Positions 15,566-24,641 of a stretch of 64,000 nt of DNA are shown here, piece by piece. This DNA comes from Parapontixanthobacter aurantiacus. GTDB lineage: Bacteria > Pseudomonadota > Alphaproteobacteria > Sphingomonadales > Sphingomonadaceae. The stretch is from the NCBI RefSeq assembly GCF_009827635.1, contig NZ_WTYW01000004.1, forward strand, positions 1-64,000. The letters are read 5' to 3'. Every line of letters begins with the position of its first letter. Positions within the stretch are counted from its first letter, which is position 1. Made by a program: the position numbers and the translations under genes. The notes beneath the pieces are model-generated. The model was not told the DNA's origin. It worked only from the letters and a program-made list of their open reading frames with translations, and did no database searches.

Positions 15566-17713
15566 TCAGTCGCGTTCTGCATCCGAACCGTACGTATACT
15601 GATAGGAATAGTCGCTCGAATCCATGTTCAGTTTGGTCATGATCGCCCCGAAAACCGTGGCACGCGCTTGATACAATCTGTCCAGTGACGACTGGATAGC
15701 TCCCGATTTCGCGCCGCCTGCTTCCAGAATATAAACCACTCCCTCGACTACCTGCGCGATGAGCAGACCGTCGGCGAAACCAAGCAGCGGCGGGCCGTCG
15801 ATGATTACATGGTCATATCTTTTGGAAAGATAGGACACGAGCATGGAAAGCCGCTCGCCACTCAACAGGTCGGATGGGTTCGGCGGGATCGGGCCGGCAT
15901 AGAACATATCCCAGTCGCCTATGGGGGAGGGCTTGATATGGGCGTCCACTTCATTGTCGCCCGCCAGATATGATGAAAGTCCGTGAACGTTTTCGCCGCC
16001 GAACATTCGGTGAATAGAAGGGTTGCGCATGTCGGCATCAATGAGGACCGCCCTCCGGCCGAGCTTCGCAATACTATGGCAAAGGGCCATTGCCGAGGTG
16101 CTCTTACCCTCGCTCTGGCGCGTACTCGTCACCGTGAACGCTTTCGGTATTCCGTGTTCCGTCGCCAGAGAAAGATTCGTTCGCGCATTGAGGTAGGCTT
16201 CGGATTGAACGGATTTCACGTCCTCCAGCGCTTCGATTGGATCGCCGTCCAGTTCCGGGATCGCCCCGAGTATTGGAAGGTTCAATGCATCCCGAGCATC
16301 CTCTGGCGTCTTCAACGTCTGATCGATTTGCTCCAACGCCAGGACGGTCAGCCCGGACAGGACAGATCCCACCAGGGTAGCCAGCAGCATATTGAGCAAC
16401 AGGTTCGGCGACGATGGTCCGCGCGGTATTTCGGCACGATCGACGATCGCGATCGAACTTACGCCGACACCGGCGACGCCGATTTCTTTATATCGCTGCA
16501 ACAGTGCGTCGTAGAGCTGCCGATTGGTGTCCGCATCGCGCTGAAAGATGTTGTACTGGATACGATCGGACTGTTGCTGGAGAAGTTGCTCCTTCACGTC
16601 CTGAAGTTGTGCCTGCAAAGCCCGCTCGCGCTGCAAGGCTTGTTCGTAGTTCGTCGCGGACACCTGCGTCACCCGACGTTCGCCACTTGCAATGGCACTG
16701 TCCAGTTCGTCGATCTGCGACTTCAAAGCCCTCGCATCGGGATATTCGGGTTCGAAACGCGTCAATAAGTTGGCATATTCCGCTGCCAGTTCCGCGCGCC
16801 GCTGACGTAGCGAGTTCAGGGCAGAGTTCTCGACTACGGCGCGGCTGGGACCCGCACTCATTTCACTACGCGCAGCGATCCGCGCAGCGGTCGCCCTGCC
16901 AAGTTCGTTGTTCAAGGCTTCGAGTTCGGCCGAAATCAACGAACGCTCTGACGTCGCATTACCTTCGCCATCGCGCTCGCTCGAAACATTGATGATTTCG
17001 CGCTGGCGGGCATAGGTCACGAGTTGACGTTCGGAATCTTCCAGTCGCGAACGCAGATCGGCAAGCCGCTGCTCGAGAAATTCGCGCGCGCCCGAGGTGG
17101 AGGCGAACCGGCGGTCCTGGTTCGATGCAATGAACTCGTCGGCCCAAGAATTGGCGATGCGATAGGACAATTCCGGATCAGGGCTTTCGAACTCGATATC
17201 GACGAGACCCGAACCCCGGAGCGGTTCGACTTGAAGCTGGCTCAAGAGAAGGTTTGCTGTCCGGCGTCGCAATTCCGCATTATCGACCTCGTTTCCGTTT
17301 TCGTCGGCTACGTTCAGATCGAAAGCGGACAGGAAGACGGGGTCGGATGTGAGATTCAGGCGCCGCGTTACCCGGTCGGCAAGCGAGCGTGACCGCAGCA
17401 GTCCATATTGCGTCTGATAGAACTCTGCCGTTTCGCCCGCGTCCTCCGGCTGGACCGCTTCGACATTCGCGACATTTTGCTGTTGGCGACTAATCTCGAT
17501 CGTCGCCGTCGCAGTGAACTGCCGTTCCGCCAGCGAAGTTGCCAGAAACCCGAGAATCAGACACGCGATCATGATCACCGCAATTACGAGCTTGTGCCGC
17601 TGAAAGGCACGCCAGTAATTCAGAAGGAGAGGCGTCTTCGAACCTTGAGCCACTGTCTCCTGCGACGAAAAGAGTTCACTTCTGTCGACCAGGGATGCAT
17701 CGTTATACGTCAT
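15566..17713 (-). CDS. polysaccharide co-polymerase fused to BY-type tyrosine autokinase (Wzc/ExoP-like)
   Basis: The product has 715 residues. A Wzz-type chain-length domain sits between membrane helix 1 (about 41-60) and helix 2 (about 437-460), with long periplasmic coiled coil in between. The cytoplasmic kinase follows: Walker A STRQSEGKST at 530-539, Walker A' VLIDADMR at 556-563 and Walker B DHVIIDGPP near 634-642. The C-terminus is a Tyr cluster (SDYSYQYTYGSD) that would be autophosphorylated. Such proteins control polymer length and dock onto the outer-membrane export protein, encoded just upstream. This fusion in one chain resembles proteobacterial Wzc. Confidence 0.93.
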   Translation of the reverse strand: MTYNDASLVDRSELFSSQETVAQGSKTPLLLNYWRAFQRHKLVIAVIMIACLILGFLATSLAERQFTATATIEISRQQQNVANVEAVQPEDAGETAEFYQTQYGLLRSRSLADRVTRRLNLTSDPVFLSAFDLNVADENGNEVDNAELRRRTANLLLSQLQVEPLRGSGLVDIEFESPDPELSYRIANSWADEFIASNQDRRFASTSGAREFLEQRLADLRSRLEDSERQLVTYARQREIINVSSERDGEGNATSERSLISAELEALNNELGRATAARIAARSEMSAGPSRAVVENSALNSLRQRRAELAAEYANLLTRFEPEYPDARALKSQIDELDSAIASGERRVTQVSATNYEQALQRERALQAQLQDVKEQLLQQQSDRIQYNIFQRDADTNRQLYDALLQRYKEIGVAGVGVSSIAIVDRAEIPRGPSSPNLLLNMLLATLVGSVLSGLTVLALEQIDQTLKTPEDARDALNLPILGAIPELDGDPIEALEDVKSVQSEAYLNARTNLSLATEHGIPKAFTVTSTRQSEGKSTSAMALCHSIAKLGRRAVLIDADMRNPSIHRMFGGENVHGLSSYLAGDNEVDAHIKPSPIGDWDMFYAGPIPPNPSDLLSGERLSMLVSYLSKRYDHVIIDGPPLLGFADGLLIAQVVEGVVYILEAGGAKSGAIQSSLDRLYQARATVFGAIMTKLNMDSSDYSYQYTYGSDAERD

Positions 17714-17719
17714 GCCCGG

Positions 17720-18466
17720 TCAGCCCCCACGCCCGGTCAGCAAGATGACCGGCGACAAAAGACCAGTCGCGCCCAACGCGTCACGGAACAGGCGCCGTGA
17801 TGCCGATTCACCGACGATTATGACGTCGTTGGCAAAAATTTCGGGATCTTGATAATTTCCTCGATGGATGGCCTGCAAATTGTAGAGGCCGGCATATCGG
17901 TCACCCCCCACCGTGCGAAAGACGACCACGTCGCTTTTCTTGGCCAATTCGGTCAGCCCGCCCGCACGCGCTATGGCCCGGCTCAAGGTCATCGTGCCAA
18001 TCACCGGAAACGCTCCTGGTGCGGCCACCTGACCACCGACGGTTACAGTTTGACTGAGCGCGTCCTCGAGGTTCACGGTAACTTCCGGATCGCGAACATA
18101 AGCGGCGCGCAGGCGCTCCTCCAACAGACGTGAAAGTTCCGTCGGGGTCCGGCCGGCAACCTCGATCGTGCCAGCCAGCGGATAGGATATCCGGCCGCTA
18201 GCATCGACCTGAACCACCCGTCGCATGTCGGACAGGCCGAAGACCTCGATCGCCAGTTTGTCGAACGGGCCCAAATAGTAAGGACGTTCCGCTGCAGTCA
18301 AATCCACACGCTCGGGCGGTGGGAGGCTCTCGTAGGTGACCGAGTTGATCGACGGATCCTGCCCTACCGGTCCGCTAGAGCAAGCCGCCAACGACACGGC
18401 AAGAATCGCACCGAGCATTACCCGCACTGCGTTCAGGGCAATCGAAGAAAATGACGACAACATCAT
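17720..18466 (-). CDS. polysaccharide export lipoprotein (Wza/GumB-like, short form)
   Basis: The 248-residue product has a lipoprotein signal ending in lipobox L-A-A-C with Cys29. A polysaccharide-export domain follows (YYLGPFDKLAIEVFGL to DPEVTVNLED) and one SLBB-type domain (TVTVGGQVAAPGAFPVIG). At this length it resembles GumB of Xanthomonas rather than the 379-residue E. coli Wza, and the long C-terminal outer-membrane helix of Wza is not evident; the last residues (GLLSPVILLTG) are only mildly hydrophobic. The first of two adjacent ATGs is used; a TTG at 18493 would bury the signal peptide. A promoter with an overlapping palindrome lies upstream. Confidence 0.9.
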   Translation of the reverse strand: MMLSSFSSIALNAVRVMLGAILAVSLAACSSGPVGQDPSINSVTYESLPPPERVDLTAAERPYYLGPFDKLAIEVFGLSDMRRVVQVDASGRISYPLAGTIEVAGRTPTELSRLLEERLRAAYVRDPEVTVNLEDALSQTVTVGGQVAAPGAFPVIGTMTLSRAIARAGGLTELAKKSDVVVFRTVGGDRYAGLYNLQAIHRGNYQDPEIFANDVIIVGESASRRLFRDALGATGLLSPVILLTGRGG

Positions 18467-18507
18467 ACGTACTCTAGGGGTTGCGGCTTTCAACTATCAT
18501 GGGGAAG

Positions 18508-18556
18508 GCGTTATTAACGCGCGCTGGCATATGGCGGATAAGGCCCGTTCTGACAA
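18508..18556 (-). promoter_or_regulatory. predicted promoter and palindromic operator of the wza-like operon
   Basis: Read on the minus strand, TTGTCA (18556-18551) and CATATG (18533-18528) are separated by 17 bases, giving a good -35 and a weak -10. The predicted start near 18521 abuts a 13-base perfect inverted repeat, GCGTTA-T-TAACGC (18508-18520). The placement suggests a repressor site over the initial transcribed region. It would drive the export, co-polymerase, TPR-like, glycosyltransferase and amidotransferase genes. Confidence 0.45.
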
Positions 18557-18563
18557 ATATATT

Positions 18564-19481
18564 CTACGCCTCGAGCAATTCGAGCGCCGGGGGAATGGCC
18601 ACGATCCAAGGATAATGCCTCGCAGACAAGGACGCGATCTCGCGCGCTTCCCAAATCTTCTCGGGCGGACCTTGCATTAGTGCCTCTACACCCCGCGACA
18701 GACGTGCCACCCTGCCACTGAGCTTGTCGGACAAACGGCCTGAGGGAGCGGTTACGGGTTCGACGAACTTCTTGTAGCCGAAACTCCTCAGCATTTCGAG
18801 CGAAACTGAAGTTCCCTCCTCTATTGCGTCCGAATTCTGTTCGAAAAGAATGAGCGGCATCGTGCGGCGAATGGTGTTTTCGGCACCTTCGATTGCCTGC
18901 GCTTCATGTCCTTCTACATCGATCTTTATCAGTCCGACATCGCTCGATTGAACCGCTTCGAACGAGTCGAGCGGCCGCGTCTCGAAACTGAAAGGTAATT
19001 CGTCGTCCTCAGGAGAATCGGTAATTCTAGCGCTGCCATAGGCCGAGCGCTTCATTGCCGCTTGAACCGTTCGCGCCTCGTTCGAAATGCCCACATTGTT
19101 TACCGAAATATTGGGCATCGCGCGCGCATTAATCGCGAGTAATTCATAAATGATCGTGTTCGGCTCGAAGGACAGAACCTTGTCGCTGATACCGGCGAAG
19201 AACAGGCTGTGGTTCCCGAGATTTGCCCCGACATCGCACACGACCTTGTCTGCGAGATAGGAGCCGAAGCAGCTGTCGAACCACTCGAGCTGTCCTTCGT
19301 CCATTCGGCCAAGGACGTTCAGAACGATCGAGATGTGGTCGAAACTTAAGCAACACATCTGAGGATATTTTGCGAGAAATTCCTCGCGTTGTTCATGCAG
19401 ATAGCGAAAAGCCGTCTGCGCATCTCGCCGCCGTTTGTATTCCCGCCAGTTCTTGCGCATTGAATTTGAACCTGTTCTCAT
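18564..19481 (-). CDS. FkbM family SAM-dependent methyltransferase
   Basis: The 305-residue product shows the FkbM core: SAM-binding motif VVCDVGANLGNHSLFF, FEPNTIIYELLAINA, and the second half motif GLIKIDVEGHEAQAIEGAEN followed by LILFEQNSD. FkbM enzymes in polysaccharide clusters usually O-methylate a sugar of the repeat. The ATG at 19481 is chosen because the upstream frame overlaps the preceding glycosyltransferase and looks non-coding; an ATG 7 codons later is possible. No Shine-Dalgarno is obvious. Confidence 0.88.
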   Translation of the reverse strand: MRTGSNSMRKNWREYKRRRDAQTAFRYLHEQREEFLAKYPQMCCLSFDHISIVLNVLGRMDEGQLEWFDSCFGSYLADKVVCDVGANLGNHSLFFAGISDKVLSFEPNTIIYELLAINARAMPNISVNNVGISNEARTVQAAMKRSAYGSARITDSPEDDELPFSFETRPLDSFEAVQSSDVGLIKIDVEGHEAQAIEGAENTIRRTMPLILFEQNSDAIEEGTSVSLEMLRSFGYKKFVEPVTAPSGRLSDKLSGRVARLSRGVEALMQGPPEKIWEAREIASLSARHYPWIVAIPPALELLEA

Positions 19482-19537
19482 AATTATTTCAGACCGATGC
19501 TCCGGGCTATCGATGCGGGAGCGCACTAAAACCGTTT

Positions 19538-20524
19538 TTATCTGCGAAGCAGAAACCGCGAGGGTCGATATAAAGCGGACCGAACCAAGCGGAAACAGGC
19601 GAGCGCAATACGCGCAAGCGGGCGGGGAAATCGTGAAGCGTGAAACCAAATCGCATCCCGCGCTGGCGGGCCGCGACGATAAAGGCTCGCCAGTCGTCGT
19701 ATCGTCGTAACATCGCCATTCACCACCGCGGAGTGGAGGCAATATCCAACGTATGCATCGATAAATCGCTCGAGACTTTCTGATTTATCCCCGTGAGTTT
19801 CATCAGCGAGCGCTGCCTCTGCAATGGCGGCCGCAGGGGCGATATCGCCCGCCGTTCGAAAATGCTTCCCCCGCCATCTGTGCCGCGATGCATTGGTGAC
19901 CCCCTCGACATCTCTGCGATAATAGCTCGTTACGCGGTCTGACACGGCAACCGGGTAAGAGAGCGCAACCCGCGCCCAGTATTCGCGATCCTCGCCGAGC
20001 CTCGCCGATCCGAAGTAACCGATGGTGTCCGGTACGTCCGACCTGATCGCAGCAGAACTGGAACAAAGAGGATTGCTGCCATTTGCCACAGCTGCGAAGA
20101 AATCGATGGTACGAATGCAGCCCGGTTTTCGCGGGCTGAGATCGACTTCGGCGCTTCGTACTTCCTCGAAGGCGGTGCCGATCAATCCAGCGTCCGGATG
20201 CGCGCTCGCGATGGCTTCGAGTTCGGCGAGGTGGTTCGCCGCAACGAGATCATCAGCGTCGAGAAAGGCGATCCACTTTCCCCGGGCGGCGCGAATACCA
20301 CGGTTGCGCGCAGCTCCCGGTCCGGCATTGTCCTGCCTCAACAATCTAATCCTGTTGTCGTCGATGTTCCTCGCGACTGTATCGCCGCCATCACTCGAGC
20401 CATCGTCTACGACTATTATTTCGAAAGACGCATCGATCTGTTGGAGTAAACTTGCAAGGGTTTCCGCGATTGTTGTGCCTTTATTATAAAGCGGAATCAC
20501 TACGCTGAAGAAAGGGAAAGACAC
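19538..20524 (-). CDS. glycosyltransferase family 2 protein
   Basis: The 328-residue product starts directly with the GT2 fold: FSVVIPLYNKGTTIAETLAS, IIVVDDGSSDGG, AGPGAARNRGI and the metal-binding DxD in AFLDADDLV, then the GEDREYWARVA acceptor-site block. The GTG at 20524 is chosen because the fold begins there and it lies 10 bases after the stop of the upstream ligase-like gene; the longer frame upstream is a shadow of that gene. No membrane segment is obvious, so it probably acts on the lipid-linked repeat from the cytoplasm. Confidence 0.88.
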   Translation of the reverse strand: MSFPFFSVVIPLYNKGTTIAETLASLLQQIDASFEIIVVDDGSSDGGDTVARNIDDNRIRLLRQDNAGPGAARNRGIRAARGKWIAFLDADDLVAANHLAELEAIASAHPDAGLIGTAFEEVRSAEVDLSPRKPGCIRTIDFFAAVANGSNPLCSSSAAIRSDVPDTIGYFGSARLGEDREYWARVALSYPVAVSDRVTSYYRRDVEGVTNASRHRWRGKHFRTAGDIAPAAAIAEAALADETHGDKSESLERFIDAYVGYCLHSAVVNGDVTTIRRLASLYRRGPPARDAIWFHASRFPRPLARIALACFRLVRSALYRPSRFLLRR

Positions 20525-20534
20525 TCGAGTGGGG

Positions 20535-21980
20535 TCACGTGCGCTTCGGCTGAGCCAGTAGCGCACAGCAAACTGCAAAAATGGCCGCGGCCAAAGGTAC
20601 ACGCAGGGGATAGTCGAAGAGGCTGCCCATACCGAACACGAGGATGAAGGACAGGGCGGCAACTTGCCTTGACCACTGATTGCCTTTCGTCTCGGCACGG
20701 AGCAACGCTACGCCGCGTGCGACGACCCAGAAACTGAAGATGAGCATCATTGCAATGGCAACCACTCCTCCTTCGAGAGCGAACTGAAGCCAATCCATAT
20801 GCGCTTGGTTCACATAATAGCGGGATAGATTGTCGAGCCCTTCGTAACGGTAATATGTTTGCTCGAAGGAACCAAAACCGGATCCGACAGGGAAGAAGTC
20901 CTGAACCATCTGCCAGGTAGTCGGCAACAGAGTTGCTCGCTCTTCGTCGGCGAGCGAACTTGACTGGAACCGTCGCCATAAGAGTGTATCCGTTGAAGTC
21001 ACAAGCCAGGCTACGACTGCTATCCCGCCGAGGGCCGCAGCCCCAATTAAGCCGGCATATCTTTTCGAGGCCTTTCCTTTGGCCGGCACAGGCGCACGAT
21101 TTGCTTGAACGATCCAGGCACTGAACCCGGCGCTGATGACGAGAGCGAGGAAACCGGCGCGAGAACCGGTTATTACGCAAACGAAAGCAAAGAGAGCGGC
21201 CGCACCGATCATTGACAGTGCAATGCTGTCCAGCGCTTTCTTCTTCTTGTATCTGGCAACGACAAGCTGGGCGACGAACGGTAATATCGCGGCGAGGAAT
21301 ACGGCCTGATGGTTGCGGTTTGCAAACAATCCGACCGGCGCGCCCACGGTGGTGAGGCGATAGGTGTAGAGGGGACCCCGAGGATCGCCGGATAACTGCA
21401 GAAGCGCCAGTATTGCTGAAGCAAAGGCGATGAGGCAGATGATCCGGACCGTGCCATCGCTGCGCTCGGGCAGGGCACGTGCGATCAGCAATAGAACCGC
21501 GACGGGAAGCGCGAGCGCCGCTAGGGCATTCACAGTACGAGCCGGGGACATCGTGACGAAGCGCCAGCCATCGTCGATGCCCGCGATGCTTGCTGCTTGC
21601 GCATAGGCCGAACGGCCGGGCAGTCCCGCCCATATGTCATACGGAATTGGCACGAGTTGCGTGGCTGCAAGCACTAGACCAGTCAGACCGAGTGCGATCG
21701 GGATACGCGCTTGGCTGACCGACATCCGGGTGCTGGCGACGCAGGCGATCAGCAAAGCGATGAACGTGACCGGACGCAAAACGATAAGGGAAGACACGTC
21801 CATTCGCGAACTGCCGCCCATGAGCGCGACAAGAACGAGCAGAATGATAGTAAAAAGCCACGTCTTGTCGCTCGCGTAACCGGAACGTGACCAGAGTTGG
21901 CCAGTCGAATCTACGAACTTTTGCCAGCTAGCGGTCGATTTCGATTTGCGCGATCTTCTTCGTGCTGACGAATGTCTCAC
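20535..21980 (-). CDS. O-antigen ligase/polymerase family membrane protein (Wzy_C type)
   Basis: The product has 481 residues with about 11-12 predicted membrane helices and a large periplasmic loop holding FFPVGSGFGSFEQTYYRYE and then YYVNQAHMDWLQFALEGG, the H-x-D-W signature of the O-antigen ligase (PF04932) family. Members either ligate polymer to an acceptor or polymerise repeat units. A second polymerase-like protein is encoded at 25790, so the roles of the two are open. The start is a GTG at 21980 with a basic N-terminal extension before the first helix; a shorter N-terminus is possible. Confidence 0.85.
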   Translation of the reverse strand: MRHSSARRRSRKSKSTASWQKFVDSTGQLWSRSGYASDKTWLFTIILLVLVALMGGSSRMDVSSLIVLRPVTFIALLIACVASTRMSVSQARIPIALGLTGLVLAATQLVPIPYDIWAGLPGRSAYAQAASIAGIDDGWRFVTMSPARTVNALAALALPVAVLLLIARALPERSDGTVRIICLIAFASAILALLQLSGDPRGPLYTYRLTTVGAPVGLFANRNHQAVFLAAILPFVAQLVVARYKKKKALDSIALSMIGAAALFAFVCVITGSRAGFLALVISAGFSAWIVQANRAPVPAKGKASKRYAGLIGAAALGGIAVVAWLVTSTDTLLWRRFQSSSLADEERATLLPTTWQMVQDFFPVGSGFGSFEQTYYRYEGLDNLSRYYVNQAHMDWLQFALEGGVVAIAMMLIFSFWVVARGVALLRAETKGNQWSRQVAALSFILVFGMGSLFDYPLRVPLAAAIFAVCCALLAQPKRT

Positions 21981-22028
21981 GTCGATCTTTCTATTCTTTC
22001 GAAGCCGTGGAGGGTCTCGGCATGCGAA

Positions 22029-23219
22029 TTATGGACAGGTTCTTGCTTTCAGGTTCGCTTCGAATAAGTCGGCCCATCGGTCAACCCCGGCTTCAATCGA
22101 AAAGTCTCTGACGCGACGTCGCCCCGCCTCGATGCGCTGCTGCCTGATTTCGTCGTGACGTAAAAGCCATTCGATTGCATCGGCCAACTTGGCGGGATTA
22201 TCAGGCGGAACCAAGGTTGCGCAAGTATCGCCCTGCGTGACGAAGGGAATGCCTCCTACATCCGACGCAATGACGGGCGTGCCGGCGGCCATCGCCTCAA
22301 CGATGACGTTTCCGAAAGCTTCGAACCGACTGGGCACGATCAGTATGTCGGCATCACGAAAATGATCGGCCACGTAGTCGGGTTCGACCGCACCCAGCCA
22401 GTGAACGCGATTTTCAAGTCCCAATTCGCGGGAAAAATCTTCGAGAAACGCCCGATTTTCTGGCGAACCGTCCCCGAGTACACGCAGCGTCACGCTTTCC
22501 TCGACCAACGCAATGGCCTCCAACGCGATATCGATCCCCTTGATCGGCTCTAATCGGGAAACAATCAGCAACGAGGCCGGGCGGGCGACGCAACGTAGCT
22601 TACGTGCTTCCGCTACATCGCTCAATTTATGAAAGTCAAAGCGATTGCTTTCGACGTGAATACGGGACCGCGAAACATTCCATCGCTCGTTCATACGATC
22701 TGCCAGGGTCGGTGTGGTCACCCATACGAAGCGATACAGCTTCAGCATTGTCCGGGTAAGCGCGGCATTGGCGATCTGAGCGGCCGTTCGGCGCGGACGG
22801 CGGGTCGCCACGATGTCGTTGGAGGAAAGACCGGCGCGACCGCTATGGTCAAACTCCGGATCATTGGCGATCTTGACCCAGGACGGAACGCCTCTGATCC
22901 GAGCGACCAGCCCCACCAGAAAAGGAAGCGGTCCGCTTGCCGTTTGCGAATGAATGACATCCGGGCGAAACCGAGAGAAGATCTGCCATAGCCTCCATAG
23001 CAGCGCGAATTGTCGAACGAGCTTGGACAACGGGTTGGTCGACCGCGATCCGTCGAGATAGGAAACCGAGCCATCCTCGCGATCGGACCCGGCAATCGCA
23101 TAAGTGACAATGCGAACGACGTGCCCTTCCCGTTCGAAAGCCCGGCGATAAAGTTCTGTCTGCTGCGCAGGTCCGCCAACCGAGGGCCAGAATATTCCCG
23201 TAGCGATCATTATTTTCAA
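22029..23219 (-). CDS. glycosyltransferase family 4 protein
   Basis: The product has about 396 residues and a GT-B fold beginning KIMIATGIFWPSVGGPAQQ, with the C-terminal donor site LLIVSRLEPIKGIDIALEA and SRFEAFGNVIVEAMAAGTPV. A TTG at 23219 is used because it reproduces the usual M-K-I opening and has AAGGG upstream; an ATG three codons later would remove that strand's first residues. It follows the wzx flippase by 14 bases. Donor sugar unknown. Confidence 0.85.
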   Translation of the reverse strand: MKIMIATGIFWPSVGGPAQQTELYRRAFEREGHVVRIVTYAIAGSDREDGSVSYLDGSRSTNPLSKLVRQFALLWRLWQIFSRFRPDVIHSQTASGPLPFLVGLVARIRGVPSWVKIANDPEFDHSGRAGLSSNDIVATRRPRRTAAQIANAALTRTMLKLYRFVWVTTPTLADRMNERWNVSRSRIHVESNRFDFHKLSDVAEARKLRCVARPASLLIVSRLEPIKGIDIALEAIALVEESVTLRVLGDGSPENRAFLEDFSRELGLENRVHWLGAVEPDYVADHFRDADILIVPSRFEAFGNVIVEAMAAGTPVIASDVGGIPFVTQGDTCATLVPPDNPAKLADAIEWLLRHDEIRQQRIEAGRRRVRDFSIEAGVDRWADLFEANLKARTCP

Positions 23220-23233
23220 GGGACGCCCTTCTT

Positions 23234-24571
23234 TCACCGTCGCAATCCCGAAATAAGGCGGAAGGGGGCAAGCGGAGCACGCGACATTTTGACGAATACG
23301 GGCCATGTGGCACGGTTCAGCAGGCAGGCGCCGTACGTCAGCAGACTGTAAGATGCGACGGTCGCGATTGCCGCCCCTACCGCCCCGTAAAGGGGGATCA
23401 GCCACAAGTTCAAACCGACATTCACGACAGCACCCACTATGCTGCGCGAAAGAGCGACCATCTGAAGTCCTTCGAGTACCAGCCAGCGGCTAGTAATGGC
23501 GCCCATGAACATGATCGGAGAAATCCAAATATGAATTATGAGGACATCTGCTGCGCGGACATAGTCGTTTCCATAGAGTAGTGCGATGGCAGGCCCCGCT
23601 ACCAGTGAAACCGCTACCGCGATTGCCGTACCTATCCAGAACATCAGATCATAGCCACCTTGTTGGACAGCGGCATACCGATCCGAGGATTCTCCCCGCG
23701 CACGGACAAGCATCGGATACAAGGAAAGACCTATCGCGGTTGGCAGGAACCACCAGACTTCGGAAAGCCGAGCGGCGACTGCGTAGATGCCGTTTTCCGC
23801 ATTCCCGGAAATTTCCTTCAGCATGACCTGATCGATCTTCAGAAAGACCACCCCTCCTAGGGATGATATCATGAGCGGCCAAGAAGCCGACAACAAGCTT
23901 CGGGCCCTCTCCCGACTGTAGGTCAACGACCGCGGCGAGAGGCCATGTTTTCCGAATATACTAACAAGCGCGCCGGCTTGTATGATCTGTTGCACCAGTG
24001 TCGCTCCGGCAAACGCCTCCAAGGGTGCTGCAATCAGAACGCAGGCAATTTTCAGTATCGCGCCGGTGCCGACACCGATCGTGCGCGCAACGGCAGCGTG
24101 ACGCGACTGCAGTCTGGATTGAAAAAACAAATCGAACGCCAACGTCGCGTCGAAGATCATGCCACAGGCGATGATTGCAATCATAATTCTGTCGAGGGCA
24201 TCCTCGACGAACAGGAAGGACGCACCGATTGCCAGTGCTGCCGCGGCGGCACCTCCTGCGACGCGCAGTGCAAGCGTCGTTCCGACAAGCTCCGCCTGAG
24301 CTTCGGGCTCCTCGACCAGATGTCGTGTCACCAGGCTGTCCAAGCCGAGATAGGGCAGAAAACCAAACAGTGCGACGAAGGCCAAGGCGTATTGGAAGAT
24401 ACCGAACTCGGCCGGTCCGAGATAGCGGGCCACTACGATGGAAACGGCGAGATTGGTCAAAAGCAAAATGACACGTTCGACCATCAGCCAGCTGATATTC
24501 TTAATGACGCCTGCAAGGGATGGGCGCCGCAGGAACAGGCCGGTTTTCCGCAGCATTCGCTTGAGTGTCAT
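23234..24571 (-). CDS. Wzx-type flippase, polysaccharide repeat-unit transporter
   Basis: The 445-residue product has 12-14 predicted membrane segments. The opening (NISWLMVERVILLLTNLAVS) and ARYLGPAEFGIFQYALAF are typical of the Wzx/RfbX branch of the MOP superfamily. It would flip the undecaprenyl-linked repeat unit to the periplasmic side for polymerisation. It is the only flippase in the cluster, which supports a Wzx/Wzy rather than an ABC-transporter route. The ATG at 24571 has a G-rich stretch just upstream. Confidence 0.9.
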   Translation of the reverse strand: MTLKRMLRKTGLFLRRPSLAGVIKNISWLMVERVILLLTNLAVSIVVARYLGPAEFGIFQYALAFVALFGFLPYLGLDSLVTRHLVEEPEAQAELVGTTLALRVAGGAAAAALAIGASFLFVEDALDRIMIAIIACGMIFDATLAFDLFFQSRLQSRHAAVARTIGVGTGAILKIACVLIAAPLEAFAGATLVQQIIQAGALVSIFGKHGLSPRSLTYSRERARSLLSASWPLMISSLGGVVFLKIDQVMLKEISGNAENGIYAVAARLSEVWWFLPTAIGLSLYPMLVRARGESSDRYAAVQQGGYDLMFWIGTAIAVAVSLVAGPAIALLYGNDYVRAADVLIIHIWISPIMFMGAITSRWLVLEGLQMVALSRSIVGAVVNVGLNLWLIPLYGAVGAAIATVASYSLLTYGACLLNRATWPVFVKMSRAPLAPFRLISGLRR

Positions 24572-24641
24572 GACCCCGATCGCGGCATGTCGAACGGAAG
24601 TTCGTCATAGCTGACGGACACAATTCCGAACAGCGTGCCCG

